The translations under genes were made by a program, and so were the position numbers. The notes under the pieces are model-generated. The model was not told the DNA's origin. It was given only the letters and a program-made list of their open reading frames with translations, and made no database searches. Shown piece by piece: positions 1 to 11,941 of a DNA stretch of 64,000 bases. The stretch comes from Sinorhizobium terangae (lineage in GTDB: Bacteria; Pseudomonadota; Alphaproteobacteria; Rhizobiales; Rhizobiaceae), in NCBI RefSeq assembly GCF_009601505.1, contig NZ_WITC01000017.1, positions 62,001 to 126,000 on the forward strand, given 5' to 3'. Each line of letters starts with the position of its first letter. Position 1 is the stretch's first letter.

Positions 1-2521
1 CCGCCCGCTTGTGGCGCAGAAGCGACTTCGGCGTCATCAGGATCAGCGGCTTGCGGAAGTCGCGCTTCACCTGGCGGCGCAGGATGTGGAAGTAGTTCGC
101 CGGCGTGGTGACGTTGGCGACCTGCATGTTGTCTTCCGCGCAGAGCTGCAGGAAGCGTTCGAGCCGTGCGGAGGAGTGCTCCGGCCCCTGGCCTTCATAG
201 CCGTGCGGCAGCAGGCAGACGAGACCGGACATGCGCAGCCACTTGCGTTCGCCCGACGAGATGAACTGGTCGAAGACCACCTGAGCGCCGTTGGCGAAGT
301 CGCCGAACTGGGCTTCCCACAGCGTCAGTGCATTCGGACGGGCAAGCGAATAGCCGTATTCGAAGCCGAGCACCGCCTCTTCCGAGAGCATCGAGTTGAT
401 GACCTCGTAGCGCGCCTGAGTCGGCGACAGGTTGGCGAGCGGAATGTAGCGCTCTTCCGTCTGCTGATCATAAAGAACCGAGTGGCGTTGCGAGAACGTG
501 CCGCGCTCGCAGTCCTGGCCGGAGAGGCGGATCTTCGTGCCCTCGGTGACGAGCGTGCCGAAGGCGAGCGCTTCCGCCATTGCCCAGTCGATCCCCTCAC
601 CGGTCTGCACCATGCTGGCGCGGTTTTCCATGAATCGCTGGATCGTGCGGTGGGCGTTGAAGCCGGCCGGGATCTCCGAGATCTTGCGACCGACTTCCTT
701 CAGCTGCTTCATCGGCACCGAGGTCTTGCCGCGGCGCTGCTCATCCTGGTTGTCGGCCGTGCGAAGGCCCGACCAGACGCCGTCGAGCCAGTCGGCCTTG
801 TTCGGCTTGTAGGACTGGCCTATCTCGAACTCCTGCTCGAGATGAGCGCGCCAGTCCGCCTTCATCTTCTCGGCCTCGCCCTCGGTCATCAGACCTTCGG
901 CGATCAGCCGTTCCGAATAGAGCTGGACGACCGTCTTGTGGGCGCGGATGGCCTTGTACATCTTCGGCTGCGTGAACGCCGGCTCGTCGCCCTCGTTGTG
1001 GCCGAAGCGGCGGTAGCAGAACATGTCGACGACGACCGGCTTGTGGAACTTCATCCGGAACTCGGTCGCGACCTTGGCCGCGTAGACGACGGCTTCCGGA
1101 TCATCGCCATTCACGTGGAAGATCGGCGCTTCGATCATCTTCGCCACGTCCGACGGATAGGGCGAGGAGCGCGAGAAGGCCGGGTTCGTGGTGAAGCCGA
1201 TCTGGTTGTTGATGATGAAGTGCACGGTACCGGCAACGCGGTGGCCGCGCAGGCCGGAGAGGCCGAGGATTTCTGCGATGACGCCCTGGCCGGCGAAGGC
1301 CGCGTCGCCATGGAGCAGCATCGGCATGACCTTGACGCGTTCGCGCAGCGGAATGATGTCGCCTTCGAACACGGTCGCGATCTGATCCTGCTTGGCGCGC
1401 GCCTTGCCCATGACGACCGGGTTGACGATCTCGAGATGCGACGGGTTCGCGGTCAACGACAGGTGCACCTTGTTACCGTCGAATTCCCGGTCGGACGAGG
1501 CGCCGAGATGGTATTTCACGTCGCCGGAGCCTTCGACGTCGTCCGGTGCGTAGGAGCCGCCCTTGAATTCGTGGAAGATGGCGCGATGCGGCTTCGCCAT
1601 GACCTGGGAGAGAACGTTCAGTCGGCCGCGGTGGGCCATGCCGAGGACGATCTCCTTGAGGCCGAGCTGGCCGCCGCGCTTGATGATTTGTTCGAGCGCC
1701 GGGATCAGCGATTCGCCGCCGTCAAGGCCGAAGCGCTTGGTGCCCTTGTACTTGACGTCGATGAACTGCTCGAAGCCCTCGGCTTCGATGAGCTTCTGCA
1801 GGATCGCCCGCTTGCCCTCGGGCGTGAATTCGACGCCCTTGTCCGGTCCCTCGATCCGCTCCTGGATCCAGGCCTTCTCTTCCGGGTTGGACATGTGCAT
1901 GAACTCGACGCCGATCGTCGAGCAATAGGTCCGCTCGAGGATTTCGACCATTTCGCGCACGGTCGCGTATTCGAGGCCGAGAACGTTGTCGATGAAGATC
2001 TTGCGGTCGTAATCCTTCTCTTCGAAGCCATAGGTCTTCGGCGAGAGTTCGTCATAGTCCTCGACCGGGTCGGCAAGTCCGAGCGGGTCGAGCTTGGCAT
2101 GCAGGTGGCCACGCATGCGGTAGGCGCGTATCATCATGATGGCGCGGACGGAGTCGCGCGTCGACTGATGGACCTCCGCTTCGCTCACGGGGACACCGGC
2201 GACGGCGGCTGCTTCCTCGGCCTTGGCCTTGACCTTCTTTTCGATGACCTTCTCAACGACGCCCCAGTCGCCGTCGAGCGCCGACACGAGTTCGCCGTTT
2301 GCGGCGATCGGCCAGTTGCTTTTCTTCCAGGAGGCGCCCTTGGCGGCCTTCACAACGTCTTCCGGCCGGTCGGCGAGCGCCTTGAAGAAGGATTGCCATT
2401 CGGACGAAACGGAGGACGGATCCGCTTCGTAACTAGCATAGAGCTGCTCGATATAAGCAGCATTGGCGCCATCCAGAAACGATGTGAGCTGGAATTGCTC
2501 GTTGGCCTCTTGCCTTGTCAT
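1..2521 (-). CDS. sucA: 2-oxoglutarate dehydrogenase E1 component, 3' end cut by window
   Basis: Thiamine-diphosphate E1 subunit of the 2-oxoglutarate dehydrogenase complex; it decarboxylates 2-oxoglutarate and passes the succinyl group to the SucB lipoyl domain. About 840 codons are present, starting MTRQEANEQFQLTSFLDGAN. The conserved N-terminal E1 segment, the middle TPP-binding region (GMAHRGRLNVL, then HGDAAFAGQG) and the C-terminal transketolase-like part (LLPHGYEGQGPEHSSAR) are all readable. The frame is open at base 1, so roughly the last 150 residues lie outside the window. It follows sucD by 167 bp on the same strand, consistent with an mdh-sucCDA(B) operon. The start is the ATG at 2519-2521. 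Confidence 0.97.
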   Translation of the reverse strand, partial: MTRQEANEQFQLTSFLDGANAAYIEQLYASYEADPSSVSSEWQSFFKALADRPEDVVKAAKGASWKKSNWPIAANGELVSALDGDWGVVEKVIEKKVKAKAEEAAAVAGVPVSEAEVHQSTRDSVRAIMMIRAYRMRGHLHAKLDPLGLADPVEDYDELSPKTYGFEEKDYDRKIFIDNVLGLEYATVREMVEILERTYCSTIGVEFMHMSNPEEKAWIQERIEGPDKGVEFTPEGKRAILQKLIEAEGFEQFIDVKYKGTKRFGLDGGESLIPALEQIIKRGGQLGLKEIVLGMAHRGRLNVLSQVMAKPHRAIFHEFKGGSYAPDDVEGSGDVKYHLGASSDREFDGNKVHLSLTANPSHLEIVNPVVMGKARAKQDQIATVFEGDIIPLRERVKVMPMLLHGDAAFAGQGVIAEILGLSGLRGHRVAGTVHFIINNQIGFTTNPAFSRSSPYPSDVAKMIEAPIFHVNGDDPEAVVYAAKVATEFRMKFHKPVVVDMFCYRRFGHNEGDEPAFTQPKMYKAIRAHKTVVQLYSERLIAEGLMTEGEAEKMKADWRAHLEQEFEIGQSYKPNKADWLDGVWSGLRTADNQDEQRRGKTSVPMKQLKEVGRKISEIPAGFNAHRTIQRFMENRASMVQTGEGIDWAMAEALAFGTLVTEGTKIRLSGQDCERGTFSQRHSVLYDQQTEERYIPLANLSPTQARYEVINSMLSEEAVLGFEYGYSLARPNALTLWEAQFGDFANGAQVVFDQFISSGERKWLRMSGLVCLLPHGYEGQGPEHSSARLERFLQLCAEDNMQVANVTTPANYFHILRRQVKRDFRKPLILMTPKSLLRHKRA

Positions 2522-2644
2522 GGTCTTTCGCGAACCCCTGGTTCGCCTCCTGACTGAAGTTGGGATGCCGGGTCTTCCCGGTCGTTCATGTTTATTCGGC
2601 GCTTTTTAGTGCACCAAGCTTGCGTCATTAATTGGGTCCGGCTG

Positions 2645-2669
2645 GGGGCCGGCGGAAGACGCCAGCCCC
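2645..2669 (-). other. Hairpin in the sucD-sucA spacer
   Basis: The 167-bp gap between sucD and sucA contains two 9-base arms (2645-2653 and 2661-2669) that pair with one mismatch around a short loop. No T-tract follows on the minus strand, so it does not look like a full intrinsic terminator. It could mark an RNA processing or attenuation point between the two cistrons; this is inference. Confidence 0.3.
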
Positions 2670-2688
2670 AAGCCTCGCTATCGGAATG

Positions 2689-3591
2689 TCAGCCCTTCAG
2701 GACTTCGACCAGCGTCTTGCCGAGGCGTGCCGGCGACGGCGAGACGCGGATACCGGCCGATTCCATGGCCGCAATCTTGTCTTCCGCGCCGCCCTTGCCA
2801 CCGGAGATGACCGCGCCGGCATGGCCCATGGTGCGGCCGGGAGGGGCCGTGCGGCCGGCGATGAAGCCGACCATCGGCTTCTTGCGGCCGCGCTTGGCTT
2901 CGTCCTTGAGGAACTGCGCGGCGTCCTCTTCGGCCGAACCGCCGATCTCACCGATCATGATGATCGACTTGGTTTCGTCGTCGGCGAGGAACATTTCCAG
3001 CACGTCGATGAACTCGGTACCCTTGACCGGGTCGCCGCCGATGCCGACCGCCGTTGTCTGGCCGAGGCCTTCGTTGGTGGTCTGGAAGACGGCCTCATAG
3101 GTCAGCGTTCCCGAACGCGACAGCACACCGACCGAGCCCTTGCGGAAGATGTTACCGGGCATGATGCCGATCTTGCATTCGTTCGGGGTGAGCACACCCG
3201 GGCAGTTGGGGCCGATGAGACGCGAGGAGGACTTTTCCAGACGCGCCTTGACCTTGACCATGTCGGCGACCGGGATGCCTTCGGTGATGCAGACGATCAG
3301 CGGAATTTCCGCGTCGATCGCCTCGATGATCGCAGCCGCAGCCCCTGCCGGCGGAACATAGATGACCGACGCATTGGCGCCGGTCGCCTCACGGCCTTCG
3401 GCAACGGACGCGAAGATCGGGAGCTGTTCGCCCTTGGCGCCGGTCCAGGTCTCGCCACCCTTCTTCGGGTGGATACCGCCGACCATCTTCGTGCCGTGAT
3501 AGGCGAGCGCCTGTTCGGTGTGGAAGGTGCCGGTCTTGCCGGTCAGGCCCTGAACGAGGACCTTGGTGTCTTTGTTGATCAGGATGGACAT
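2689..3591 (-). CDS. sucD: Succinyl-CoA synthetase alpha subunit
   Basis: Alpha subunit (300 aa, normal length) of ADP/GDP-forming succinate-CoA ligase, which interconverts succinyl-CoA and succinate with substrate-level phosphorylation. The N-terminal CoA-binding Rossmann domain begins [19 protein letters not shown]. The phosphohistidine region lies near [17 protein letters not shown], where the His is the phospho-acceptor. The start lies 5 bp beyond the sucC stop, so the two subunits are almost certainly co-translated. Confidence 0.98.
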   Translation of the reverse strand: MSILINKDTKVLVQGLTGKTGTFHTEQALAYHGTKMVGGIHPKKGGETWTGAKGEQLPIFASVAEGREATGANASVIYVPPAGAAAAIIEAIDAEIPLIVCITEGIPVADMVKVKARLEKSSSRLIGPNCPGVLTPNECKIGIMPGNIFRKGSVGVLSRSGTLTYEAVFQTTNEGLGQTTAVGIGGDPVKGTEFIDVLEMFLADDETKSIIMIGEIGGSAEEDAAQFLKDEAKRGRKKPMVGFIAGRTAPPGRTMGHAGAVISGGKGGAEDKIAAMESAGIRVSPSPARLGKTLVEVLKG

Positions 3592-3596
3592 CGGCC

Positions 3597-4793
<1,197 letters not shown>

Positions 4794-4826
4794 GGGGTTT
4801 TTCCTGTCTGATTGGCCGGATGGCGG

Positions 4827-5885
<1,059 letters not shown>

Positions 5886-5936
5886 TCAACGCATACTTTT
5901 CGACAGAGCAAATTCAATCGGTTAGATGACAAAATT

Positions 5937-5954
5937 CTTACGTAAACGTAAGAT
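5937..5954. promoter_or_regulatory. 18-bp interrupted palindrome upstream of mdh
   Basis: TCTTACGT-AA-ACGTAAGA is a perfect 8-bp inverted repeat with a 2-bp spacer, about 148 bp upstream of the mdh start and just downstream of the zapE stop. Its position in an AT-rich stretch of the likely mdh-suc promoter region suggests an operator for a dimeric regulator. I do not know which regulator. Confidence 0.45.
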
Positions 5955-5971
5955 TACGTGTCATCATTGCG

Positions 5972-7180
5972 TCATCTAGCGGCCGTTCTTGCCGGATGTT
6001 GCGCCGCATATTCCTCGCTCTGCATCTCGATCAGGCGCGAAACGGTGCGATCGAACTCGAAGCCCTCGGTTCCCTTTTTCGCAGTCAGAAGCTGGTGCGG
6101 CTCGGCTGCGGCAGAGGCGAACAGTCGGGCACCCTGGTCATAGAGCGCGTCGACGAGGATGATGAATCGCTTGGTTTCGTTGCGCAGATGCGGCCCCAGA
6201 TGCGGGACGTGGTCGAGGAAGATGGTGCTGTATTGCGTCAGGATGGCGAGATAGTCGGCGGCACCGAGTGGCTGCGCGCAAAGGTCGGCGAAAGCAAACC
6301 GGGCGCTTCGGCCGGACGCCGACGGCACGTGGATCTTGCGCCCCTTGCGGCTGATCTCTGCCGGTGCTTCCGGTGCTCCGCCGGTCTCGACATACCAGGC
6401 GCGCGCCATCGCCGCTTCCGCCTCCGGGCCGAGCGGCGAAAGCCAGACCGGGTTTCCGTCGGTCTTCTGCAGGCGGTAATCCGTCTCTGTGTCGAGCGAA
6501 ATGATCTCCGTGTTCGCCTTCAGCAGGTCGATGAACGGGAGGAAGAGTCCCCGATTGAGACCGTCGCGATAAAGATCGTTCGGCTCGACATTTGAGGTCG
6601 CGACGAGAACGCATCCCTTGGCGAAGAGTTCGCCGAAGAGGCGCGCCAGAATCATCGCATCCGCAATGTCGGTGACCGAGAATTCGTCGAAGCACAGCAG
6701 CCGCGCCTCGCCGAAGAGCTCGGAGGCCACCGGCGGGATAGGGTCGGCCTGTTTCGTCTCGCCGTTCTTGAGTTTCTGCCGATGCTTGTAGATGCGCTCG
6801 TGCACATCCGCCATGAACTCGTGGAAATGCGCCCGGCGCTTGCGCTGGATCGGCACGGCGTCGAAGAACATGTCCATCAGCATCGTCTTGCCGCGACCGA
6901 CGCCGCCGTGAATATAGAGGCCCCGGACTGGAGCTTGCTCCTTCTTGCGCGAGGCAAAGAGCCAGCCGAGCGCGTTGGACTTGCGCAACGGCCTGCTGGC
7001 AAGCAGCTCCGCGGTCAGGTGGTCGAGCCGCCGCGCGATGGCGATTTGCGCCGGATCGCGCTGCCGTTCGCCGGTGGCAACGAGCGTTTCAAGCTTGTGA
7101 AGAATGCTGTCGTCTGGGTTGAGCACGCGGCACCCAAGGTGAGCAAGGAGCAATTTCGGTGAGAGGCGCGGGACGGGCAA
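5972..7180 (-). CDS. zapE: Cell division protein ZapE / AFG1-like ATPase
   Basis: AAA-type ATPase of the AFG1/LACE1/ZapE family, linked to Z-ring function in bacteria and to mitochondrial protein quality control in eukaryotes. Walker A is GGVGRGKT in the context LYIHGGVGRGKTMLMD; Walker B is RLLCFDEFSVTDIADA; a sensor-like VLVATSNVEP follows. The longest frame gives 402 aa from a TTG at 7180, with GAGGA about 13 nt upstream. A GTG at 7126 is an alternative, and family alignment begins near ILHKLETLVATGE, so the first 20-30 residues are uncertain. Homology is firm; the division role here is inferred. Confidence 0.93.
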   Translation of the reverse strand: MPVPRLSPKLLLAHLGCRVLNPDDSILHKLETLVATGERQRDPAQIAIARRLDHLTAELLASRPLRKSNALGWLFASRKKEQAPVRGLYIHGGVGRGKTMLMDMFFDAVPIQRKRRAHFHEFMADVHERIYKHRQKLKNGETKQADPIPPVASELFGEARLLCFDEFSVTDIADAMILARLFGELFAKGCVLVATSNVEPNDLYRDGLNRGLFLPFIDLLKANTEIISLDTETDYRLQKTDGNPVWLSPLGPEAEAAMARAWYVETGGAPEAPAEISRKGRKIHVPSASGRSARFAFADLCAQPLGAADYLAILTQYSTIFLDHVPHLGPHLRNETKRFIILVDALYDQGARLFASAAAEPHQLLTAKKGTEGFEFDRTVSRLIEMQSEEYAAQHPARTAAR

Positions 7181-7241
7181 GGCTGCTCACACGTCCTCGT
7201 CCCGCGTCGCATCCGGCTGGGCGCGCCGGCGTTGGTGGCGA

Positions 7242-7781
7242 TCAGCGGCTGAGGCTGACCGGCTGTCCGCTGTTGGTCGAACCGTCGAAGCGCGCGTCCG
7301 CGGTCTTGTAGAGGCGGGCGATCGGATTGCCGCCGCGGTCCTTCAGCACCACCTGCTTGCCAGCGACCTCCCAGGAGCCCATCGTCGTCAGTTCGCCGGC
7401 GCAGCCGCGCGTGCCGCCGCGCGATCCGCTGCCGAGATTCGTCAGCGTCAGGAACATGTCGCAGGAGCTGCCGGCGCTCGACACGCGCCAGTTGCCGACC
7501 ATCGATTCCTTCGTCACGTCAAGCGCGTTGGGATTGGCCGCAACTTGCGTGCCGGCCGGCGCGCCGCCGGGTACGGCTGCGCCGGCGGCGGGTGCCGCCG
7601 GGAACTGGGAAGTGTTCGTCGTCGGATCCGGGAGCTGGCTCGACGAAACCGTCGGAACGGGCTGAGCCTGCAGCGGAGCAGGTGAAACATCCTGAGAACC
7701 GAAACCACCCATGGATGTCCGCTGGCATCCGGTCAGCGCAAGCACAACCGCCAGCCCCGCCGCCGCATGAAAAACCCGCAT
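7242..7781 (-). CDS. Omp19-like outer-membrane lipoprotein with AprI/Inh inhibitor domain
   Basis: A 179-aa lipoprotein: signal peptide [19 protein letters not shown] with lipobox LTGC (lipidated Cys19), then a Pro/Ala-rich linker. The C-terminal beta-barrel domain of about 90 residues matches the AprI/Inh protease-inhibitor fold. Its closest remembered relative is Brucella Omp19: both share the pattern (C)xGELxxMxSWxVxGKQxVL and a terminal RFDG...GQ.VxLSR. Omp19 inhibits host and bacterial proteases; that activity here is inference. The ATG at 7779-7781 was chosen because it begins the signal peptide. It is 61 bp upstream of zapE, probably a separate function. Confidence 0.85.
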   Translation of the reverse strand: MRVFHAAAGLAVVLALTGCQRTSMGGFGSQDVSPAPLQAQPVPTVSSSQLPDPTTNTSQFPAAPAAGAAVPGGAPAGTQVAANPNALDVTKESMVGNWRVSSAGSSCDMFLTLTNLGSGSRGGTRGCAGELTTMGSWEVAGKQVVLKDRGGNPIARLYKTADARFDGSTNSGQPVSLSR

Positions 7782-7977
7782 GTCTCTTACCCCCGATATC
7801 TTCGTCGAACCATGATGCAACGCGATAATAATGGCCGAACTACAGCAAATCCACCTGACAAATCAAGGGAAGGCATTTCAGCAGTGCCTGTTGCACGATT
7901 GAAACGCCGCGTCGAACGGGTGCGCGCCACCCCCGCCGATGCTGAAAACACGGCGTGGCCGGGCGGCGCAAATGCAA

Positions 7978-8574
7978 TCAATGATTGACACCCGCATAGG
8001 CACGGTCGCCCCAGAGCGACTCGACCTTCCGGTTCCTGCCGCAGCCGTTTCGGTAGTACCAGTAGCGAATCGGGTTTCGTGCGCCGAAGTTCTGATGATA
8101 GTCCTCGGCCGGCCAGAATTTTGCGGCCCGCTCGACCGGTGTCACGATCGGCTTCCCGAGTTCGGCCTCAGCCTTGATCTTTCCGGCCTTGGCGTCCATC
8201 GCCTGCCGCTCGTCGAGCGCGTAGATCGCGGTCGTGTAGGCAAAGCCGCGATCACAGAACTGACCGCCGGCATCCGTTGGGTCGGTCGTGTGGAACAGCA
8301 CCGAGACAAGCGTCGAATAGGAAACGCGGTCCGGATCGAATTTGATGCGAACGACTTCGCGATGGCCGCCCTTCACATAGTTCTCATAGGTCGGATTGGC
8401 ACTCTTGCCGCCGGCGTACCCCGAGATCGTCTCCAGCACGCCGGGGACGCCGTCGAAATCGGTCTCGACGCACCAGAAACAGCCGCCGGCAAACAGCGCA
8501 AACTGCGGCTCGGCCGCCCGCGCCGGCAATGACAGCAAGCACGCAGCGGCAAGTGCAAACAGCAAACGATTCAT
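7978..8574 (-). CDS. msrA: Peptide-methionine (S)-S-oxide reductase, exported
   Basis: MsrA (198 aa) reduces methionine-S-sulfoxide in proteins. The catalytic motif GGCFWCVE (Cys32) follows a clear signal peptide, MNRLLFALAAACLLSLPARA, so this copy probably acts in the periplasm. The central YENYVKGGHREVVRIKFDP and the sulfoxide-pocket region AEDYHQNF are conserved. A C-terminal Cys (NGCGRNR) can act as the resolving residue. The reading frame continues upstream to 8841, but that part is encoded by a palindromic repeat, so the ATG at 8572-8574 is preferred. Confidence 0.93.
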   Translation of the reverse strand: MNRLLFALAAACLLSLPARAAEPQFALFAGGCFWCVETDFDGVPGVLETISGYAGGKSANPTYENYVKGGHREVVRIKFDPDRVSYSTLVSVLFHTTDPTDAGGQFCDRGFAYTTAIYALDERQAMDAKAGKIKAEAELGKPIVTPVERAAKFWPAEDYHQNFGARNPIRYWYYRNGCGRNRKVESLWGDRAYAGVNH

Positions 8575-8727
8575 CGCGATCTCCGATCCCCAGCATAAAG
8601 CTATGAGGACCGCCGAAAGTTTCAAAATCAAATGCCGACACGGGGCCGTGAAGTTCGTGAAATACGCAAGAGCGGGATGAGGAAAAGTGTGCGCGGTTTT
8701 CCGCCCGCAACCCCGCTCTAACTTATT

Positions 8728-8829
8728 ACAGCGCCGTGCGTCCTTTAGGACGCACAAAGGACGCTGTAACTCTTTGATTCCACGCATCGTGCTTTCCGAA
8801 AATCGGGTCCGATTTTCGGGCCGATGCGT
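8728..8829. repeat. RIME-like palindromic intergenic repeat, copy 1
   Basis: About 100 bp between sdhB and msrA with two inverted repeats: GTGCGTCCtttAGGACGCAC (8736-8755) and a longer arm pair around CCGAAAATCGGGTCCGATTTTCGG, joined by ACGCTGTAACTCTTTGATTC. The same module, nearly identical but in the opposite orientation, occurs at 25134-25231. Diverged or partial copies lie at 17002, 26056, 31190, 33116, 42097 and 58838. This matches the known description of RIME elements of Rhizobiaceae. A flanking GGAAAAGTGTGCGCGGTTTTCC motif at 8690-8712 resembles the module at 25244-25270. Confidence 0.85.
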
Positions 8830-8902
8830 AGAGTCGATCACGTTTATGATCTGACGGCGGACCAGAATGCCCGCCGTCGAAGCCGAAGAAAGTTACCGGG
8901 AA

Positions 8903-9682
8903 TCAGACCCTGCGCTCGACCAGCATTTTCTTGATCTCGCCGATCGCCTTGGCCGGGTTGAGCCCCTTCGGACAGGCCTGGGCGCAGTTCATGATCGTGT
9001 GGCAGCGGTAGAGCCGGAACGGATCCTCGAGGTTGTCGAGCCGCTCGCCGGTCGCCTCGTCGCGGCTATCGATCAGCCAGCGGTAGGCCTGCAGGAGAAC
9101 GGCCGGGCCGAGATAGCGGTCGCCGTTCCACCAATAGCTCGGACAGGAGGTCGAGCAGCAGGCGCAAAGGATGCACTCGTAGAGGCCGTCGAGCTTCTGC
9201 CGGTCCTCATGGCTCTGCTTCCATTCCTTGGCCGGCGTCGGCGAAACCGTCTTCAGCCAGGGTTCGATCGAGCGGTGCTGGGCATAGAAATTGGTGAGAT
9301 CCGGCACGAGGTCCTTGACCACCGGCATGTGCGGCAACGGATAGATCTTCACCGTGCCCTTGATCTCGTCCATGCCCTTGGTGCAGGCGAGCGTGTTGGT
9401 GCCGTCGATGTTCATCGCGCAGGAGCCGCAAATGCCCTCGCGACAGGAGCGGCGAAGCGTCAGCGTCGGATCGATCTTGTTCTTGATGTAGAGCAGTCCG
9501 TCGAGCACCATCGGACCGCAGTCGTCGATGTCGATGTAATAGGTGTCGACGCGCGGGTTCTTGCCGTCGTCCGGATTCCAGCGATAGACGCGGTATTCGC
9601 GCAGGTTCGTCGCGCCGACCGGTTTCGGCCAGACCTTGCCTTCGGTGATCTGCGAGTTCTTGGGGAGAGCGAGTTCAACCAT
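8903..9682 (-). CDS. sdhB: Succinate dehydrogenase iron-sulfur subunit
   Basis: SdhB (259 aa) passes electrons from FAD in SdhA to ubiquinone through three Fe-S clusters. The [2Fe-2S] ligands are in [12 protein letters not shown], and the [4Fe-4S] and [3Fe-4S] ligands are in [16 protein letters not shown] and [11 protein letters not shown]. Normal length. It is the last gene of sdhCDAB, starting 18 bp after the sdhA stop. A GC-rich hairpin at 8853-8878 lies just downstream but lacks a clear T-tract. Confidence 0.98.
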   Translation of the reverse strand: MVELALPKNSQITEGKVWPKPVGATNLREYRVYRWNPDDGKNPRVDTYYIDIDDCGPMVLDGLLYIKNKIDPTLTLRRSCREGICGSCAMNIDGTNTLACTKGMDEIKGTVKIYPLPHMPVVKDLVPDLTNFYAQHRSIEPWLKTVSPTPAKEWKQSHEDRQKLDGLYECILCACCSTSCPSYWWNGDRYLGPAVLLQAYRWLIDSRDEATGERLDNLEDPFRLYRCHTIMNCAQACPKGLNPAKAIGEIKKMLVERRV

Positions 9683-9700
9683 GTGCCTTAGTCCTCGAGA

Positions 9701-11542
9701 TCAATACACGCGCGCCTTCGGGGCGATCTTCATGGGATCGATGCCCTCGGCGATCAGGTCGGTGTGAACCGGGCGATAGTCGAGCCGGACATCGCCAGCC
9801 GCGTTGACCCAGGCAAGCGTATGTTTGCGCCAGTTGTCGTCGTCGCGCCCGCCGAACGGACCTTCGGTATAATCCTCGCGCGCATGCGACCCGCGGCTCT
9901 CCTTGCGCGCCTCGGCGCCGTAGATGGTCGTGATGGCATTGGCCATCAGATTTTCCAGCTCCAGCGTTTCGACAAGGTCGGAGTTCCAGATCATCGAGCG
10001 GTCGGTGACCTTGACGTCGGAAAGCTCCTTCCAGATTTCCGAGAGGCGGCGGCAGCCGGATTCGAGGGATTCCTGCGTGCGGAAGACGGCGGCGTCTTCC
10101 TGCATGGCGCGCTGCATCTTCTCGCGCAGCACGGCAGTCGGCGTCCTGCCATTGGCATGGCGCAGGCGGTCAAAGCGCTCGACGATGCGGTCGCAGGCAG
10201 CCGTGTTGAGCGCCGGAATCGATTCGTTGCGGTCGATGATCTGGCCGGCGCGGATTGCCGCAGCGCGACCGAAGACGACGAGGTCGATCAGCGAGTTGGA
10301 GCCAAGCCGGTTGGCGCCGTGAACCGAGGCGCAGCCCGCTTCGCCGACCGCCATCAGGCCGGGCGCGATGCGCTCGGGGTTCTCGCCGTCGGCATTCAGC
10401 ACCTCGCCCCAATAGTTGGTCGGAATGCCGCCCATATTGTAGTGGACGGTCGGCAGAACCGGGATCGGCTCGCGGGTGACGTCGACGCCGGCGAAGATCT
10501 TCGCGCTCTCGGAAATGCCCGGAAGGCGCTCGTGCAGCACGGCCGGATCGAGATGGTCGAGGTGCAGGAAGATGTGGTCCTTGTTCTTGCCGACGCCGCG
10601 GCCTTCCCGGATTTCCAGCGTCATGCAGCGCGAGACGACGTCGCGCGAGGCAAGATCCTTGGCGGACGGGGCATAACGCTCCATGAAGCGCTCGCCTTCC
10701 GAATTGACGAGATAGCCGCCTTCGCCGCGCGCACCCTCGGTGATCAGACAGCCGGAGCCGTAGATGCCGGTCGGATGGAACTGCACGAACTCCATGTCCT
10801 GGAGCGGCAGGCCGGCGCGCGCAATCATGCCGCCGCCGTCGCCGGTGCAGGTGTGCGCCGAGGTCGCCGAGAAATAGGCGCGGCCATAACCGCCGGTCGC
10901 CAGCACCACCATCTTCGCCGAGAAGCGATGAATCGTGCCGTCATCGAGGTTCCAGGCGACGACGCCGGTGCAGCGGCCGTCGTCCGACATGATCAGGTCG
11001 ATGGCGAAATATTCAATGAAGAACTCGGCGTTGTTCCTGAGCGACTGACCGTAGAGCGTGTGCAGGATCGCATGGCCGGTGCGGTCGGCAACCGCGCAGG
11101 TGCGCTGCACCGGCGGGCCTTCGCCGTAATTCTGCATGTGGCCGCCGAATGGCCGCTGGTAGATCTTGCCTTCCTCGTTGCGCGAGAAAGGCACGCCGTA
11201 ATGCTCGAGCTCATAGACCGCCTTCGGCGCTTCCATGGTGAGATACTGCATGGCGTCGACGTCGCCGAGCCAGTCAGACCCCTTGACCGTGTCGTAGAGA
11301 TGCCACTGCCAGCTGTCGGGCGTCATGTTCTGCAGCGAAGCAGCGATGCCGCCCTGGGCCGCAACGGTGTGCGAGCGCGTCGGGAAGACCTTGGTAATGC
11401 AGGCCGTCTTCAGCCCCTGTTCGGCCATGCCGAGGGTCGCGCGCAGGCCCGCACCGCCGGCGCCGACAACGACCACGTCGAAGGCGTGGTCGACATACTG
11501 GTAAGCCCTGCCGTTTGCAGCGGGTGAACTGATCGATGCCAT
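9701..11542 (-). CDS. sdhA: Succinate dehydrogenase flavoprotein subunit
   Basis: SdhA (613 aa from the ATG at 11540-11542) is the FAD-bearing catalytic subunit that oxidises succinate to fumarate. It shows the dinucleotide motif [15 protein letters not shown], the covalent-FAD histidine region [15 protein letters not shown], the active-site segment near [15 protein letters not shown], and the C-terminal [14 protein letters not shown]. An in-frame start 18 bp upstream (MQGNFAMAS) is possible. It starts 7 bp after the sdhD stop. Confidence 0.98.
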   Translation of the reverse strand: MASISSPAANGRAYQYVDHAFDVVVVGAGGAGLRATLGMAEQGLKTACITKVFPTRSHTVAAQGGIAASLQNMTPDSWQWHLYDTVKGSDWLGDVDAMQYLTMEAPKAVYELEHYGVPFSRNEEGKIYQRPFGGHMQNYGEGPPVQRTCAVADRTGHAILHTLYGQSLRNNAEFFIEYFAIDLIMSDDGRCTGVVAWNLDDGTIHRFSAKMVVLATGGYGRAYFSATSAHTCTGDGGGMIARAGLPLQDMEFVQFHPTGIYGSGCLITEGARGEGGYLVNSEGERFMERYAPSAKDLASRDVVSRCMTLEIREGRGVGKNKDHIFLHLDHLDPAVLHERLPGISESAKIFAGVDVTREPIPVLPTVHYNMGGIPTNYWGEVLNADGENPERIAPGLMAVGEAGCASVHGANRLGSNSLIDLVVFGRAAAIRAGQIIDRNESIPALNTAACDRIVERFDRLRHANGRTPTAVLREKMQRAMQEDAAVFRTQESLESGCRRLSEIWKELSDVKVTDRSMIWNSDLVETLELENLMANAITTIYGAEARKESRGSHAREDYTEGPFGGRDDDNWRKHTLAWVNAAGDVRLDYRPVHTDLIAEGIDPMKIAPKARVY

Positions 11543-11549
11543 GGCGAAA

Positions 11550-11930
11550 TTACCCTGCAAAAGCGATCTTCAGGAGGGCGAAAAGACAGAGCCCGCCGAC
11601 CGCGATCGCGAAAAATGTGTTGAGCATGAGAAGAGCGATCTTGATGCCTTCCGCATGCACGTAGTCTTCGATGATCACCTGCATGCCGAGCCTCATGTGT
11701 GTGAGAGCGGAAAGGAGCACGAGAGCCATGATCACCGCGACGAACGGATTGGAAAGCGCCGCGACGACCTCCGCATGGGGCGCGCCCGCATAGCGGGCCA
11801 CGAAGAAAGCGAAGAAAATCAGCAGCGGAATATTGGAGACAGCCGTCAGACGCTGGCGCCAGAAATGATCGGTCCCCTCCTTGGCGGAGCCTAGGCCGCG
11901 AACCTTGGCGAGAGGTGTGCGCATATCCAT
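11550..11930 (-). CDS. sdhD: Succinate dehydrogenase membrane anchor subunit D
   Basis: A 126-aa hydrophobic protein with three predicted transmembrane helices (around 35-55, 62-82 and 98-122). The heme/quinone-region sequence [18 protein letters not shown] is typical of alphaproteobacterial SdhD. The ATG at 11928-11930 ([20 protein letters not shown]) was chosen over a much longer frame that would run through sdhC. It lies between sdhC and sdhA in the standard order. Confidence 0.96.
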   Translation of the reverse strand: MDMRTPLAKVRGLGSAKEGTDHFWRQRLTAVSNIPLLIFFAFFVARYAGAPHAEVVAALSNPFVAVIMALVLLSALTHMRLGMQVIIEDYVHAEGIKIALLMLNTFFAIAVGGLCLFALLKIAFAG

Positions 11931-11941
11931 GTCGTATTCCC

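Noticed and set aside
11-2557. Very long plus-strand ORF antisense to sucA (and similar antisense frames at 3864-4811, 4812-5759, 9764-11527, 15745-17049, 20145-21692, 27007-29082, 29066-30649, 52507-54504, 58792-60891, 62614-63819)
   Set aside because: High-GC codon bias on the real strand removes stop codons from an antisense frame. The translations are Arg/Asp/His/Leu-rich with no family motifs, and the opposite strand encodes well-conserved enzymes.
8575-8841. N-terminal extension of MsrA
   Set aside because: The extra codons are encoded by the RIME-like repeat, and the same peptide (MRGIKELQRPLCVLKDARR) appears in the unrelated copy at 25174, showing it is repeat-derived.
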